Source: a virus. Taken from it: a DNA stretch of 32,149 bases. This document shows positions 23,169 through 30,198 of this stretch, piece by piece; position 1 is the stretch's first letter; each line of letters begins with the position of its first letter. The stretch spans positions 1 through 32,149 of the IMG/VR virus record IMGVR_UViG_3300032086_002624; one strand, 5' to 3'. The translations under genes were made by a program, and so were the position numbers. The notes under the pieces were generated by a model. The model had not been told where the DNA came from and did not search any database. It saw only the letters and a list, made by a program, of their open reading frames with translations.

Positions 23169-23857
23169 CCTCTGTGCATTCCAGATCTGGATCCGGTCTT
23201 CCCTCTCTTGGCTCGTATGTTGCGCTTAATTTGTGCGTTCATGTTGTTGATGGTACGCTGTACAACGGTATGCACGTTTGGCCCCTTGCGAGATCCGTAC
23301 ATAGCCTCTGTAGCGTAGTCCAGTCTGTCCAGTAGACGCATCTCTGGATTGAACCTCCTGAGATTATTGGTCACCTTCATGAATCGACCCTTGTTGTCGG
23401 TAGCGAACTCACCGGGATTTGTAAACATCCCCGGATTCGCACCTCTGCCACCGATGCGTCCGATCATCCATCGCCACGTGTTTGCGGCCAGACCACGCTT
23501 AGTGATTGTAGCGCGGGGATCGGCACGTGCAATCTCTTTGCTTCTGGCAACGATCGGGATGTAGACATCCGGCTTGCCACTGCCCATCTTCTTTTGGGCG
23601 TACCATAAATTCTGATTCTTATTCCGTGTGGCAGTCTTATTCCCTGCCTTCTTCGGGTTCTTTACGATCCTGCGCTTCTTGGGAGCTACCTTGGTTGCGG
23701 CCCGTGCCGCTTTACAGTAACGGATTGCCGCCCATCGTACTCCGTCTCTGGACAGCCCTTTGAATGCTTGGCTGTTCTGCTTTACGAACTGCTCCAGTGG
23801 ACGCGGATCCATGGCCATCATAACTGTCTTGGAATCTACTATGACCTTCTTCGACAT
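23165..23857 (-). CDS. Basic tail-completion protein (gpZ position)
   Basis: This 230-residue protein is strongly basic (KVAPKKRRIVKNPKKAG in the first third and QIKRNIRAKRGKTGS near the end). It has a mostly helical start and a Gly/Asn-rich middle. By order and size it fits the gpZ or HK97 gp10-like minor tail proteins that finish the tail end joining the head. TAATG couples it to the upstream neck protein. The basic tails may contact packaged DNA. No motif proves the call. Confidence 0.6.
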   Translation of the reverse strand: MSKKVIVDSKTVMMAMDPRPLEQFVKQNSQAFKGLSRDGVRWAAIRYCKAARAATKVAPKKRRIVKNPKKAGNKTATRNKNQNLWYAQKKMGSGKPDVYIPIVARSKEIARADPRATITKRGLAANTWRWMIGRIGGRGANPGMFTNPGEFATDNKGRFMKVTNNLRRFNPEMRLLDRLDYATEAMYGSRKGPNVHTVVQRTINNMNAQIKRNIRAKRGKTGSRSGMHRG

Positions 23858-24204
23858 TATTCGTACAGGTGCTTCACGGACAAACGAATCACGCCATCGA
23901 CCGCATCGATAGACTTGCCCATGATCCGCATGGTTAAATCTTCACCACCGACATCTGCACCAGATAGAACGATGCGCTCGTTCGTGCGTACGGTGGAGGT
24001 TACGTCTGCCAGATTAGCGTGCAAGACAAAGTCGTAGTCCTCTCCCAGTCCGTGGAATGCGGCGGTCTGCTCCAGAGAGAGATCGTTGCGTATCGCAGTA
24101 AACGTCTCGCCACGGTATAGGCAAGTGACGTTGGCTCCAGAGAACCAGTTGCTCTGCATGCGGGAGAACTTCTGTCTTATTGATGCTTTGCTAAATCCGG
24201 CCAT
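23857..24204 (-). CDS. Head-tail connector protein (gpFII position)
   Basis: This 115-residue protein follows the capsid gene, where lambda FII (117 residues) and similar neck proteins lie. It has a short helical N-terminus (SKASIRQKFSRMQ) and then beta strands (VTCLYRGETFTAI, IVLSGADVGGEDLTMRI). AAGGATT precedes the ATG. FII-like proteins join filled heads to tails. Sequence similarity was not checked; length, position and beta-rich pattern support the call. Confidence 0.6.
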   Translation of the reverse strand: MAGFSKASIRQKFSRMQSNWFSGANVTCLYRGETFTAIRNDLSLEQTAAFHGLGEDYDFVLHANLADVTSTVRTNERIVLSGADVGGEDLTMRIMGKSIDAVDGVIRLSVKHLYE

Positions 24205-24223
24205 TTATAAATCCTTAAAAATG

Positions 24224-24254
24224 CCCCCCGCTTCACCTTTCGGATCCACGGGGG
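24224..24254 (-). terminator. GC hairpin after the capsid gene, weak terminator or processing site
   Basis: On the minus strand a 6-bp stem (24249-24254 with 24225-24230) encloses an 18-nt loop that includes a possible small CC-GAAA-GG hairpin. It is followed by CATTTTT. It lies between the capsid stop and the connector start. A partial terminator here would explain higher expression of capsid than of the neck genes. Confidence 0.5.
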
Positions 24255-24278
24255 ACGGTGTGGGTAGGGAAACCTATA

Positions 24279-25202
24279 TTAGGAAACTACCGCTTCAGTG
24301 TTCACGATGGCGTCAGTGACGACAACGGGGATACCGAATGCTTCGCTCGGGAACGGAGCAGGTGCGCCAGTGACGTTAGTCGCTGTGCGAGACTGCTGGA
24401 GTTGTTTGAGTGAAGTACGGTTCAGCCAGATCTGGTTCGGCTGGCGTGATGCCGGGAACAGGCTCAGAGACTCAGCGATGAGATCATCGGTGAGAGGAGA
24501 ACCAGCGTCGAGGTTACAGATGCGAGATACGCTCTGTGCAGAACCCTTCTGGATTCCACCCCAACCAGTTACTGGGATGTAGTATGCCGGGTAAGTGGCA
24601 GAACCAGTGTCAGTAACTTTGATTACGCTCGGCTCATCTTCAGTGTTGAAGCTGATGTTGCCGTCATTACCTGCAACGTAGCTCAAGTCTGCGTCACCTG
24701 TGCGAACCAAGTAGCAAGAAGAAACTGCGTTAGTGTCAGTTCCACCTGCACCGTATACCATAGCGTCAGCCAGGGCGTCGAGGTCGGCGTTGTCTTCCAG
24801 ACCAGCGAAACCGCCAGTGTCGTTGTTGGTACCACGGATCAACTGTTGCTCAGTAGCGAACATGGCTTGCTTGAGAGAGCGCATCAATTCGATCTCCAAG
24901 TATGCGTCACGTCCACCACGGTAGCCGTTAGCCTCTGCAACGTCCACGAAGAAAGAAGCATCGAGAACTTTGAGAGTAACGTCAACCTGAGTGTCGGCTG
25001 ATTTGGTTTTGGTCGCACCAGCATCGATGGCGCGGAAAGCCGCACTTGAAGCAGTAGTCTGCTTCTTGTAGCGGTGGTTCGTTCCGTTAGACGCGGGAAT
25101 CGCGTTTACGGCTTGCATGACAGGCGCGTCATCGAGAAGATCAGAGATCATCTCGTCAGACAGACGCTGGTCATTGAATTGTACTAAGTGTGCGAGAGAC
25201 AT
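24279..25202 (-). CDS. Major capsid protein
   Basis: This 307-residue protein follows the protease-scaffold gene and precedes the connector genes. Its N-terminus (QRLSDEMISDLLDDAPVMQAV), a GTNHRYKK segment and a long helix-like EIELMRSLKQAMFATEQQLI stretch match a group of phage capsid proteins with the HK97 fold. Its codon use differs visibly from neighbours (many GCA, GTT and GAG codons), as expected for a highly expressed protein. AAGGATT precedes the ATG. No separate decoration protein gene (lambda D) was found. Confidence 0.85.
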   Translation of the reverse strand: MSLAHLVQFNDQRLSDEMISDLLDDAPVMQAVNAIPASNGTNHRYKKQTTASSAAFRAIDAGATKTKSADTQVDVTLKVLDASFFVDVAEANGYRGGRDAYLEIELMRSLKQAMFATEQQLIRGTNNDTGGFAGLEDNADLDALADAMVYGAGGTDTNAVSSCYLVRTGDADLSYVAGNDGNISFNTEDEPSVIKVTDTGSATYPAYYIPVTGWGGIQKGSAQSVSRICNLDAGSPLTDDLIAESLSLFPASRQPNQIWLNRTSLKQLQQSRTATNVTGAPAPFPSEAFGIPVVVTDAIVNTEAVVS

Positions 25203-25236
25203 TTTATTTTAATCCTTTCTGTCCTTGCGTTAATGT

Positions 25237-26406
25237 TTACTTGCGAGTGTTGAACAAGCCAGCACGTTGGGCAACTTCCTTAGAAGCAGGTACGGGTGCA
25301 GTGGTGTCCTTCTTGGATCCCAACTGCTTCTTGAGTGATTCGTTCTCTTCCTTGAGAGCTTCGAATGCAATCAACTGTGCCTTTTCGTAACCTCCACCTT
25401 CAGTGAATGCGATGGCGGCGATTTCGGCTCCGAATGCTTCTACGGTGCGCTTCAGTTCTGACAGTTCGACTTTTGCCTCTTCAACTTCCTCGGCACACTC
25501 CGGTGCTTCGTCCGCTTCGAGGGCTTCTTCTTCTACTTCGGGGACAGTAGGCTCCGCACTCTCCTCGACAGATTCTTCCACGGCAGTCTCTTCGATCACT
25601 TCTGCGACCGGAACGACTTCCTCTTCTTGTACTTCTTGTACTTCTTCGTTCACTTTATCTTCTTCCTTTTTAGGGGTTTGAGTTATGTAGGATTTGGCGA
25701 GTCGTTCTTGATACGCCGTAATAAATTCGTTTACGTTCTTACCGTATTTCTCGATGGCATCGAGTACGTCAGGGTTGGACGCCAGAGAGGTGAACACGTC
25801 AGGATGATCTTGGAAGAACATCTCCAGTTGACCAGCGATTGTCTCACCAGAGAACAGACCTTCGTTGGCGGCTGGTTCGTCTACAGCGTCACACCCGTGC
25901 AGGGTGTCCAGCTCGACGTACAGCTCCTCAGAGACGAGGTTGCTGTCGAATGATGTCTCCGCACTCATGTATACGTTCTCCCCTGTCTCCAGATCCTTGC
26001 GGAACGTCTCTCCGGGTGTGAAGCAGATCGAGGTGCCGAAGCTCTCTGGTGCGTTCTGGGCCATGCTCAGAACGTAGTCACCCAGCCGACCGTTGGGGCT
26101 GTTGTTGGCTTCGTTGCTTATGTGCAGATCGGCTCTGGCAATGTCGCCATCCCGGTGGAAATTCTTGAACGTGCCAAGATAGGTTCCCAGTGCGGTGCTA
26201 CACATTGACGGATGCCCGAATCGAGCCTTGAGTCCGTTGCGTTTCTGGTTGCCCTGCATGACTACTCGATCGATGAACTCACTGTCCAGATGGACTCCGT
26301 GACCCTTGGCCACTCCCATCGTGCATACAGCTACGTTCTTGATCGTGTTGCCCTCCACGGATTCAGGAGTGGCGTGAAACATTTTGGTCTTGTACCATGT
26401 ACCCAT
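25237..26406 (-). CDS. Prohead protease fused to scaffold
   Basis: This 389-residue protein starts with a prohead protease domain (about 1-180): ARFGHPSM with H65, LGTYLGTFKNF, ADLHI and SFGTSICF with S126, in the order of S14/S78-type serine proteases. A helical linker follows, then a very acidic segment (about 250-320, mostly Glu and Val), a helix (VEEAKVELSELKRTVEAF) and a C-terminal coiled coil (FEALKEENESLKKQL) that acts as scaffold. The layout equals lambda C plus Nu3 in one chain. An internal GTG at 25653 with AGGAAG upstream could give a scaffold-only product. AGGAATAAT precedes the ATG. Confidence 0.85.
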   Translation of the reverse strand: MGTWYKTKMFHATPESVEGNTIKNVAVCTMGVAKGHGVHLDSEFIDRVVMQGNQKRNGLKARFGHPSMCSTALGTYLGTFKNFHRDGDIARADLHISNEANNSPNGRLGDYVLSMAQNAPESFGTSICFTPGETFRKDLETGENVYMSAETSFDSNLVSEELYVELDTLHGCDAVDEPAANEGLFSGETIAGQLEMFFQDHPDVFTSLASNPDVLDAIEKYGKNVNEFITAYQERLAKSYITQTPKKEEDKVNEEVQEVQEEEVVPVAEVIEETAVEESVEESAEPTVPEVEEEALEADEAPECAEEVEEAKVELSELKRTVEAFGAEIAAIAFTEGGGYEKAQLIAFEALKEENESLKKQLGSKKDTTAPVPASKEVAQRAGLFNTRK

Positions 26407-26408
26407 TA

Positions 26409-27968
26409 TTATTCCTCGTTAGATTCTGGTTCTACCGGTGCTTCCGGCGGTGGTTCGGTTTCGCTGTCAGGCTTGCCGTCTACGGCTTCCTCACCAGCGA
26501 TGGGTGATCCCGGCTGGCCGATCGACCAGATGACACCACGCTCATTGAGATACTCCTGCTCTTCGCCAAGCTCATCAGCGATTTCGTAGAAGTCTAAATT
26601 CTGCTCCCGGCACAGACGCTGTCTGGATACCAGACCGTTTGCCAACATGGTGGCGGCGGCTGATGCCTGTTCCTTGCGATTGATCCAAGGCATACCCACA
26701 GCGATAGGCGCACATGCATCGAACAGGTCTTCTTCGTCATCGAAGACTGACTCAGCGATACGCGCCATCTCTGGGTTACCTGCAAGCATACTCTGGATCT
26801 GCCAGTCACGCCACTCTTCTACGTCCTCCATAGTGGCTTGCTGTTTTTCTTTTGCTGATCGTTCATAGTCGGCGCGGTCTGCGAGGGTGTGGCTAAAGCT
26901 TGATTCTCTACCATCGAAAGCACTGAAGGGTATGTCCAAGGCCAGAAGTGCCGCTCTCACCTGCTCCTTCCAGAACTCAACCGTGTCGGTATGGGGCGTT
27001 TTCGACTCCAGCAGATCTACGCGATCGCCCGGCTCAAGGTCAAGGTTCAACAGGTTGCCATCGATGTTGATGTCGTAGCCACCGTCATCTTCCACAGCTC
27101 CGTCTGGATCGGTCTGGTAGGCAGGAGAACCTGAGTATGGTAGCCCAGTCTCGTCACCTTCCAGATCCCGGTAGAATGCGAAGCCAAGCAGTGCATGAAC
27201 ACGTTGCTTCATCAGGGTGTACTGCCAAGACTCGTACAGGTCTTGGAATTGGTTGAGTGCGCTGGACAGAGGGGAGACACCACGGTTCTGACTTCCACGG
27301 ATGAAGTATCCAGAGAAGATTGCGGATTCGCGGGGAACCAGTCCCTGATACTCCAGTGTGCGTCCGTCTTCCGCGTAGCCTGTCAGGCAGAAGTCAGTGA
27401 TGCGTCCGTAGCGATCAAGTATCAATCCCTCATCGTTAACTCTGTCCTTAATCCTCTTCGGCAGTGGTCTACCGTTCATACCTCGATCTGGCATAGCGAT
27501 TCGCGTCGAGTCGATAAGCTGTACACTCATGTCGGGCAATTTGAGCATGAGGTGATCCCCAGAGAGTACCTTTCCTATCTCTCGGAGCGCGAATCCGCTA
27601 TGGAAATTATGTTGTCCAGCCACATCGAAAGCTCTGCGCTTCATGCGTCTGCGGAACTCCTTTGTCAGGAAGTTGGTCAGTGCTTCATCCGGGGTGCGGA
27701 TCTTGAAGTTGAACTGACTCACGTAGCTGATATGCTTGCGGATGGCCCACGCTACGATGCCGTAGTTCCGAAGCTGATCCCATGCCGCCGCTTCCATGCG
27801 TCTACGCTTTGGAAGGTTCAGGGTTACGTTCTCCGACATTAACTTCTTGGGACCAGACTTACGCTTCCCGTCATGGACGGAGGCTTGGTACTCGAAGTTT
27901 GTTGTGGATTGTTTCGGGATCTTGCGTCCGGTGGCAGAGTAGAGGCCACTAAAGTCATCGTTTTTCAT
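26409..27968 (-). CDS. Portal protein (lambda gpB type)
   Basis: This 519-residue protein has the length and pattern of lambda-type portals (lambda B, 533). Visible features are WDQLRNYGIVAWAIRKHISYVSQF, a FRRRMKRRAFDVAGQHNF block, FSGYFIRGSQNRGVSPLSSALNQF and a helical YESWQYTLMKQRVHALLGF. The C-terminus is acidic and proline-rich (DSETEPPPEAPVEPESNEE), likely disordered. It forms the ring through which DNA enters. The ATG overlaps the gpW-like stop as ATGA, and the protease start follows after 2 nt, so the trio is coupled. Confidence 0.88.
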   Translation of the reverse strand: MKNDDFSGLYSATGRKIPKQSTTNFEYQASVHDGKRKSGPKKLMSENVTLNLPKRRRMEAAAWDQLRNYGIVAWAIRKHISYVSQFNFKIRTPDEALTNFLTKEFRRRMKRRAFDVAGQHNFHSGFALREIGKVLSGDHLMLKLPDMSVQLIDSTRIAMPDRGMNGRPLPKRIKDRVNDEGLILDRYGRITDFCLTGYAEDGRTLEYQGLVPRESAIFSGYFIRGSQNRGVSPLSSALNQFQDLYESWQYTLMKQRVHALLGFAFYRDLEGDETGLPYSGSPAYQTDPDGAVEDDGGYDINIDGNLLNLDLEPGDRVDLLESKTPHTDTVEFWKEQVRAALLALDIPFSAFDGRESSFSHTLADRADYERSAKEKQQATMEDVEEWRDWQIQSMLAGNPEMARIAESVFDDEEDLFDACAPIAVGMPWINRKEQASAAATMLANGLVSRQRLCREQNLDFYEIADELGEEQEYLNERGVIWSIGQPGSPIAGEEAVDGKPDSETEPPPEAPVEPESNEE

Positions 27969-28171
27969 ATGAATTTAATCCTGCGAGCGGTGGGTCGCTT
28001 TCCGCTGTCCCGTGCTATTTGCTTTAACAGTTCTTTGCGATACATACGAAGGGATGAGAGGTTGGCTTCCGTGTACTCCAGATCCCCGATCTTCCCGGCC
28101 TGTCCAGTAGTGGAGATCCGGTTGATAGCCTCTTCGATGTCGTCAAGTAATTTTTGCTTGTGAATTGACAT
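27965..28171 (-). CDS. gpW-like head-tail joining protein
   Basis: This 68-residue protein has exactly the length of lambda gpW and its pattern: an N-terminal helix (KQKLLDDIEEAINRI), a short hairpin around GKIGDLEYTEA, then a helix (LSSLRMYRKELLKQI) and a basic tail. gpW fills the portal exit before gpFII binds. Its position directly before the portal gene matches lambda A-W-B. The ATG has no Shine-Dalgarno, but a good promoter lies just upstream with its -10 box 8 nt from the ATG. Confidence 0.75.
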   Translation of the reverse strand: MSIHKQKLLDDIEEAINRISTTGQAGKIGDLEYTEANLSSLRMYRKELLKQIARDSGKRPTARRIKFI

Positions 28172-28179
28172 AGGTAAAC

Positions 28180-28209
28180 ACTATAGCATTTCTATACCGA
28201 TCTTGTCAA
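28180..28209 (-). promoter_or_regulatory. Promoter of the head operon, leaderless layout
   Basis: On the minus strand a perfect TTGACA (28204-28209) and an extended -10 (TGC then TATAGT, 28180-28185) are separated by 18 nt. The ATG of the gpW-like gene follows after 8 nt. It restarts transcription of gpW, portal and capsid genes downstream of the inserted HNH gene. A 6-bp AT hairpin (28217-28234) overlaps the end of that gene. Confidence 0.75.
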
Positions 28210-28227
28210 GCATATAGTTATATATTT

Positions 28228-28713
28228 TTATAACAGCGTGGGGCCACGGTAGTTAGGGTCAAGACCTACAAGGTTCTTAAACGTGTGGAAAGCTATGCGA
28301 GCCTCTGTTTTAGTCGGGTATCGACCCAGATTTGTATCCACATTGTCTATCTGTATTCTGGAGCGGAACTTCCCATCATGATCTTTTAGGTATCCACGTG
28401 CCTCCCTGTTGTGCTGGTTCTGGACGGCACTAACCACTCTCAGGTTCTGGATTCGGTTATCATGTCGGTCCCTATTTATATGATCCACAATTCCGTCAGG
28501 CCACTCACCAGTGGTGAGCAGTATTGCCAGACGGTGTGTTCTGTGAACTCCTCCATTCAAGCCTATTGTCAGGTATCCTGACTTCTGCTTGGTTCCTGAA
28601 AACCAGCCCTTCTTCTGTGCTGATGAGGTGTGAACCCTCCACCTAAAAAATCCAGTCTCAGGATCGTACTCCAGCTTCTCGCTTACTTCTTCGTATGTAG
28701 GTAATTTCTTCAT
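28228..28713 (-). CDS. HNH homing endonuclease with AP2-like DNA-binding region
   Basis: This 161-residue protein has an N-terminal YDPETGFFRW element typical of phage HNH endonucleases, the HNH core HRLAILLTTGEWPDGIVDHINRD (about 78-100) with DNRIQNLRVVSAVQNQHNR, and a C-terminal segment (GRYPTKTEARIAFHTF) like an AP2 DNA-binding domain. Such genes are free-standing mobile elements that cut related phages lacking them. It sits between the zinc-ribbon gene and gpW, has its own promoter, and its ATG has no Shine-Dalgarno. Confidence 0.88.
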   Translation of the reverse strand: MKKLPTYEEVSEKLEYDPETGFFRWRVHTSSAQKKGWFSGTKQKSGYLTIGLNGGVHRTHRLAILLTTGEWPDGIVDHINRDRHDNRIQNLRVVSAVQNQHNREARGYLKDHDGKFRSRIQIDNVDTNLGRYPTKTEARIAFHTFKNLVGLDPNYRGPTLL

Positions 28714-28719
28714 ACATCA

Positions 28720-28748
28720 ACTATAGCAAACTATATACCTGTAGTCAA
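28720..28748 (-). promoter_or_regulatory. Promoter of the HNH homing endonuclease, leaderless layout
   Basis: On the minus strand TTGACT (28743-28748) and an extended -10 (TGC then TATAGT, 28720-28725) are separated by 17 nt. Exactly 6 nt lie between the -10 box and the ATG at 28713. The -35 box starts directly after the stop of the zinc-ribbon gene, as seen for the promoter at 127-157. Confidence 0.75.
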
Positions 28749-28967
28749 TCAAACATCGACAGGCTCTTTAGTCACATAGCACTGTCCGCATCCTTTGCAC
28801 TTGCATCTACGCCTACGAACCGATGCCGGGCCGTAATAAGTATGAGTTACAGTCCGCTCTGAACACCCGCACCGGAGACAGCCTTTCGGCTGTTCGTTGC
28901 TGGCATACATACTGGATCTCTTCCGGGGGGCGGTCTTCTTCTTACTTGTTTTCTTTTTGGATGGCAT
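28749..28967 (-). CDS. Small zinc-ribbon protein with Lys-rich N-terminus
   Basis: This 72-residue protein has a basic start (MPSKKKTSKKKTAPRKR) and a zinc ribbon made of CLRCG and CKCKGCG about 20 residues apart, preceded by RRRR. The pattern recalls the NrdR or Ogr type of small DNA- or RNA-binding zinc ribbon. It overlaps the glycosyltransferase-like gene by 26 nt. It probably binds nucleic acid and may regulate phage or host genes. The target is unknown. Confidence 0.7.
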   Translation of the reverse strand: MPSKKKTSKKKTAPRKRSSMYASNEQPKGCLRCGCSERTVTHTYYGPASVRRRRCKCKGCGQCYVTKEPVDV

Positions 28968-29526
28968 CTTTGAATTCTTTCTCCCATTCGGGCTTGAAGT
29001 TGCTAGGGATACGCTTCACGCATCCGTACAGGTTTGGGGTTATATCTAATTCCTTTGTGAATCCTCTCCACATCACAGCACAGGCGCACAAGGCTCTGTG
29101 ATCGTTTAGCTGGTAGCGATTCATGGTGTCCAGTATCAGGTTCAGGAATGCCTTGGCTGTATCCGTAGGCCATGCCACCCACTGTGCCGCGTGACGTAGG
29201 TGCGCTCCAAGTGAGTCGATCTCCGGGTTCCGCATCAAGCCGATGTCCGGTCCAGATTCAGGCAGTGCCATGGCTGGGTTGAATGTGATCTCGTCGTCGG
29301 CTCCGACCAGCATCACTGGGCAGTCCGCTTCCATGAGTACGTCTCGCATCTGCTCGACCATGCCAGTGTAGCACTGCCTCAGGATCTCGATCTTCCGATC
29401 ACTAGGGACGAGGATGTCTAGGTGTCTTATCCTTGGCTCTACCCCTACAGCCTTGCAGGACTCAGCCAGACGTTTGGCTCCAGCCACGTACATGGGGTTG
29501 TTACTGTGCGCTGATACAACTATCAT
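28942..29526 (-). CDS. Glycosyltransferase-like protein
   Basis: This 194-residue protein looks like a short GT-A type fold: an N-terminal strand (MIVVSAHSNNP), LAESCKAVG, then VMLVGADDEITFNPA (about 71-85), whose DDE could be the metal and nucleotide-sugar binding acidic motif. The following MRNPEIDSLGAHLRHAAQWVAW fits an acceptor region. Its ATG overlaps the ketoisomerase stop as ATGA, so the two are made together, which strengthens the sugar link. Similarity was judged by pattern only, so it may be another Rossmann-like protein. Confidence 0.55.
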   Translation of the reverse strand: MIVVSAHSNNPMYVAGAKRLAESCKAVGVEPRIRHLDILVPSDRKIEILRQCYTGMVEQMRDVLMEADCPVMLVGADDEITFNPAMALPESGPDIGLMRNPEIDSLGAHLRHAAQWVAWPTDTAKAFLNLILDTMNRYQLNDHRALCACAVMWRGFTKELDITPNLYGCVKRIPSNFKPEWEKEFKDAIQKENK

Positions 29527-29915
29527 TTTACTTCTCCTTTGAATTGTTCGTAGCTGTTAATGTAATCTTCTGGTTTATATTTTTCCGATGCCATCACCAG
29601 TGCTATGGCGTCCGATGTATAGCGAAGGGTTCTCCATACTTTGGGTGGCAGATACAGCCCCTCTCCCGGATTGAATAGCACACGGTAATCTTTATGCTTA
29701 CCGTCATCGAACTCCACAGAGATTTGCCCCTGCAAGCAGAACACCACCTCCTCTGTCGTATGGTGTGCGTGTCCACCACGCTCGCATCCTTCTGGAACTC
29801 CGGTCACCCAGAACGTGCGCTTGACTTTAAACGGTATGCAGGACTCCATCTCTGCAATGCTTGTGACACCACGGTGATCTATAACAGATTTAATCCCTAC
29901 CGACACTGGATTCAT
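29523..29915 (-). CDS. FdtA/QdtA-like sugar 3,4-ketoisomerase (cupin)
   Basis: This 130-residue protein matches the WxcM/FdtA cupin family, which isomerises dTDP-4-keto-6-deoxyglucose at C3/C4 on the way to 3-amino sugars. Seen are RGGHAHH (46-52), a CLQGQISVEFDDG strand pair, GLYLPPKVWRTL and the family ending LVMASEKYKPEDYI. The start at 29915 has GGAG 7 nt upstream and overlaps the previous stop as ATGA; a frame to 29930 is also open. A phage copy could alter host or phage glycans. No aminotransferase or thymidylyltransferase is in the window, so it would use host intermediates. Confidence 0.82.
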   Translation of the reverse strand: MNPVSVGIKSVIDHRGVTSIAEMESCIPFKVKRTFWVTGVPEGCERGGHAHHTTEEVVFCLQGQISVEFDDGKHKDYRVLFNPGEGLYLPPKVWRTLRYTSDAIALVMASEKYKPEDYINSYEQFKGEVK

Positions 29916-30004
29916 TTTCCTTCTCCACATCTCTTTGTACAGGCATCACAACACTTGCAGATACCGTACGGGTTCTCGTTCCTTCCAGCGGGGCAGGTGT
30001 GCAT
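29912..30004 (-). CDS. Tiny cysteine-rich protein, likely zinc-binding
   Basis: This 30-residue ORF starts at ATG 30004 with AAGGA 7 nt upstream, and its stop overlaps the ketoisomerase ATG as ATGA. Half of it is a cysteine cluster, CKCCDACTKRC. A GTG at 30040 would extend it to 42 residues and add a CKCG pair. That start has a poor ribosome site but keeps the cysteine pattern. No family was recognised. A zinc-binding role is inferred. Confidence 0.5.
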   Translation of the reverse strand: MHTCPAGRNENPYGICKCCDACTKRCGEGK

Positions 30005-30060
30005 CTCACTATCCTTCCCGCACTTGCATTGCTCTCCCACACGGGGAGGTTTCTTACAGC

Positions 30061-30198
30061 TTACTCAGGCTTTGATTTGTCTTTTTCTGTGCATGGCTTC
30101 TCTTCCTTATTCTTGAAGATGTCGTTGTAGTTCTTATCGTACTTCTTCCGATCCACCTTACGGTACCGGCATCCTTTTCCTGCGACTGACTGTGTCAT
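30061..30198 (-). CDS. Small basic protein coupled to terminase
   Basis: This 45-residue ORF starts with an ATG sharing one base with the terminase stop (TAATG). Its core, GKGCRYRKVDRKKYDKNYNDIF, matches a small protein common in phages, with a Gly-Lys-Gly start and a Y-x3-NYDxIF pattern. The function of that family is unknown to me. Basic charge and coupling to terminase suggest a packaging or DNA-binding role. Confidence 0.65.
   Translation of the reverse strand: MTQSVAGKGCRYRKVDRKKYDKNYNDIFKNKEEKPCTEKDKSKPE

Noticed and set aside
25403-25681. Plus-strand Ser/Thr-rich frame opposite the acidic scaffold region
   Set aside because: It is the antisense of a Glu-rich coding repeat, which always yields a Ser-rich open frame.
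28217-28234. AT-only 6-bp hairpin as terminator of the HNH gene
   Set aside because: It is too weak, contains the stop codon region and has no T-run after it.
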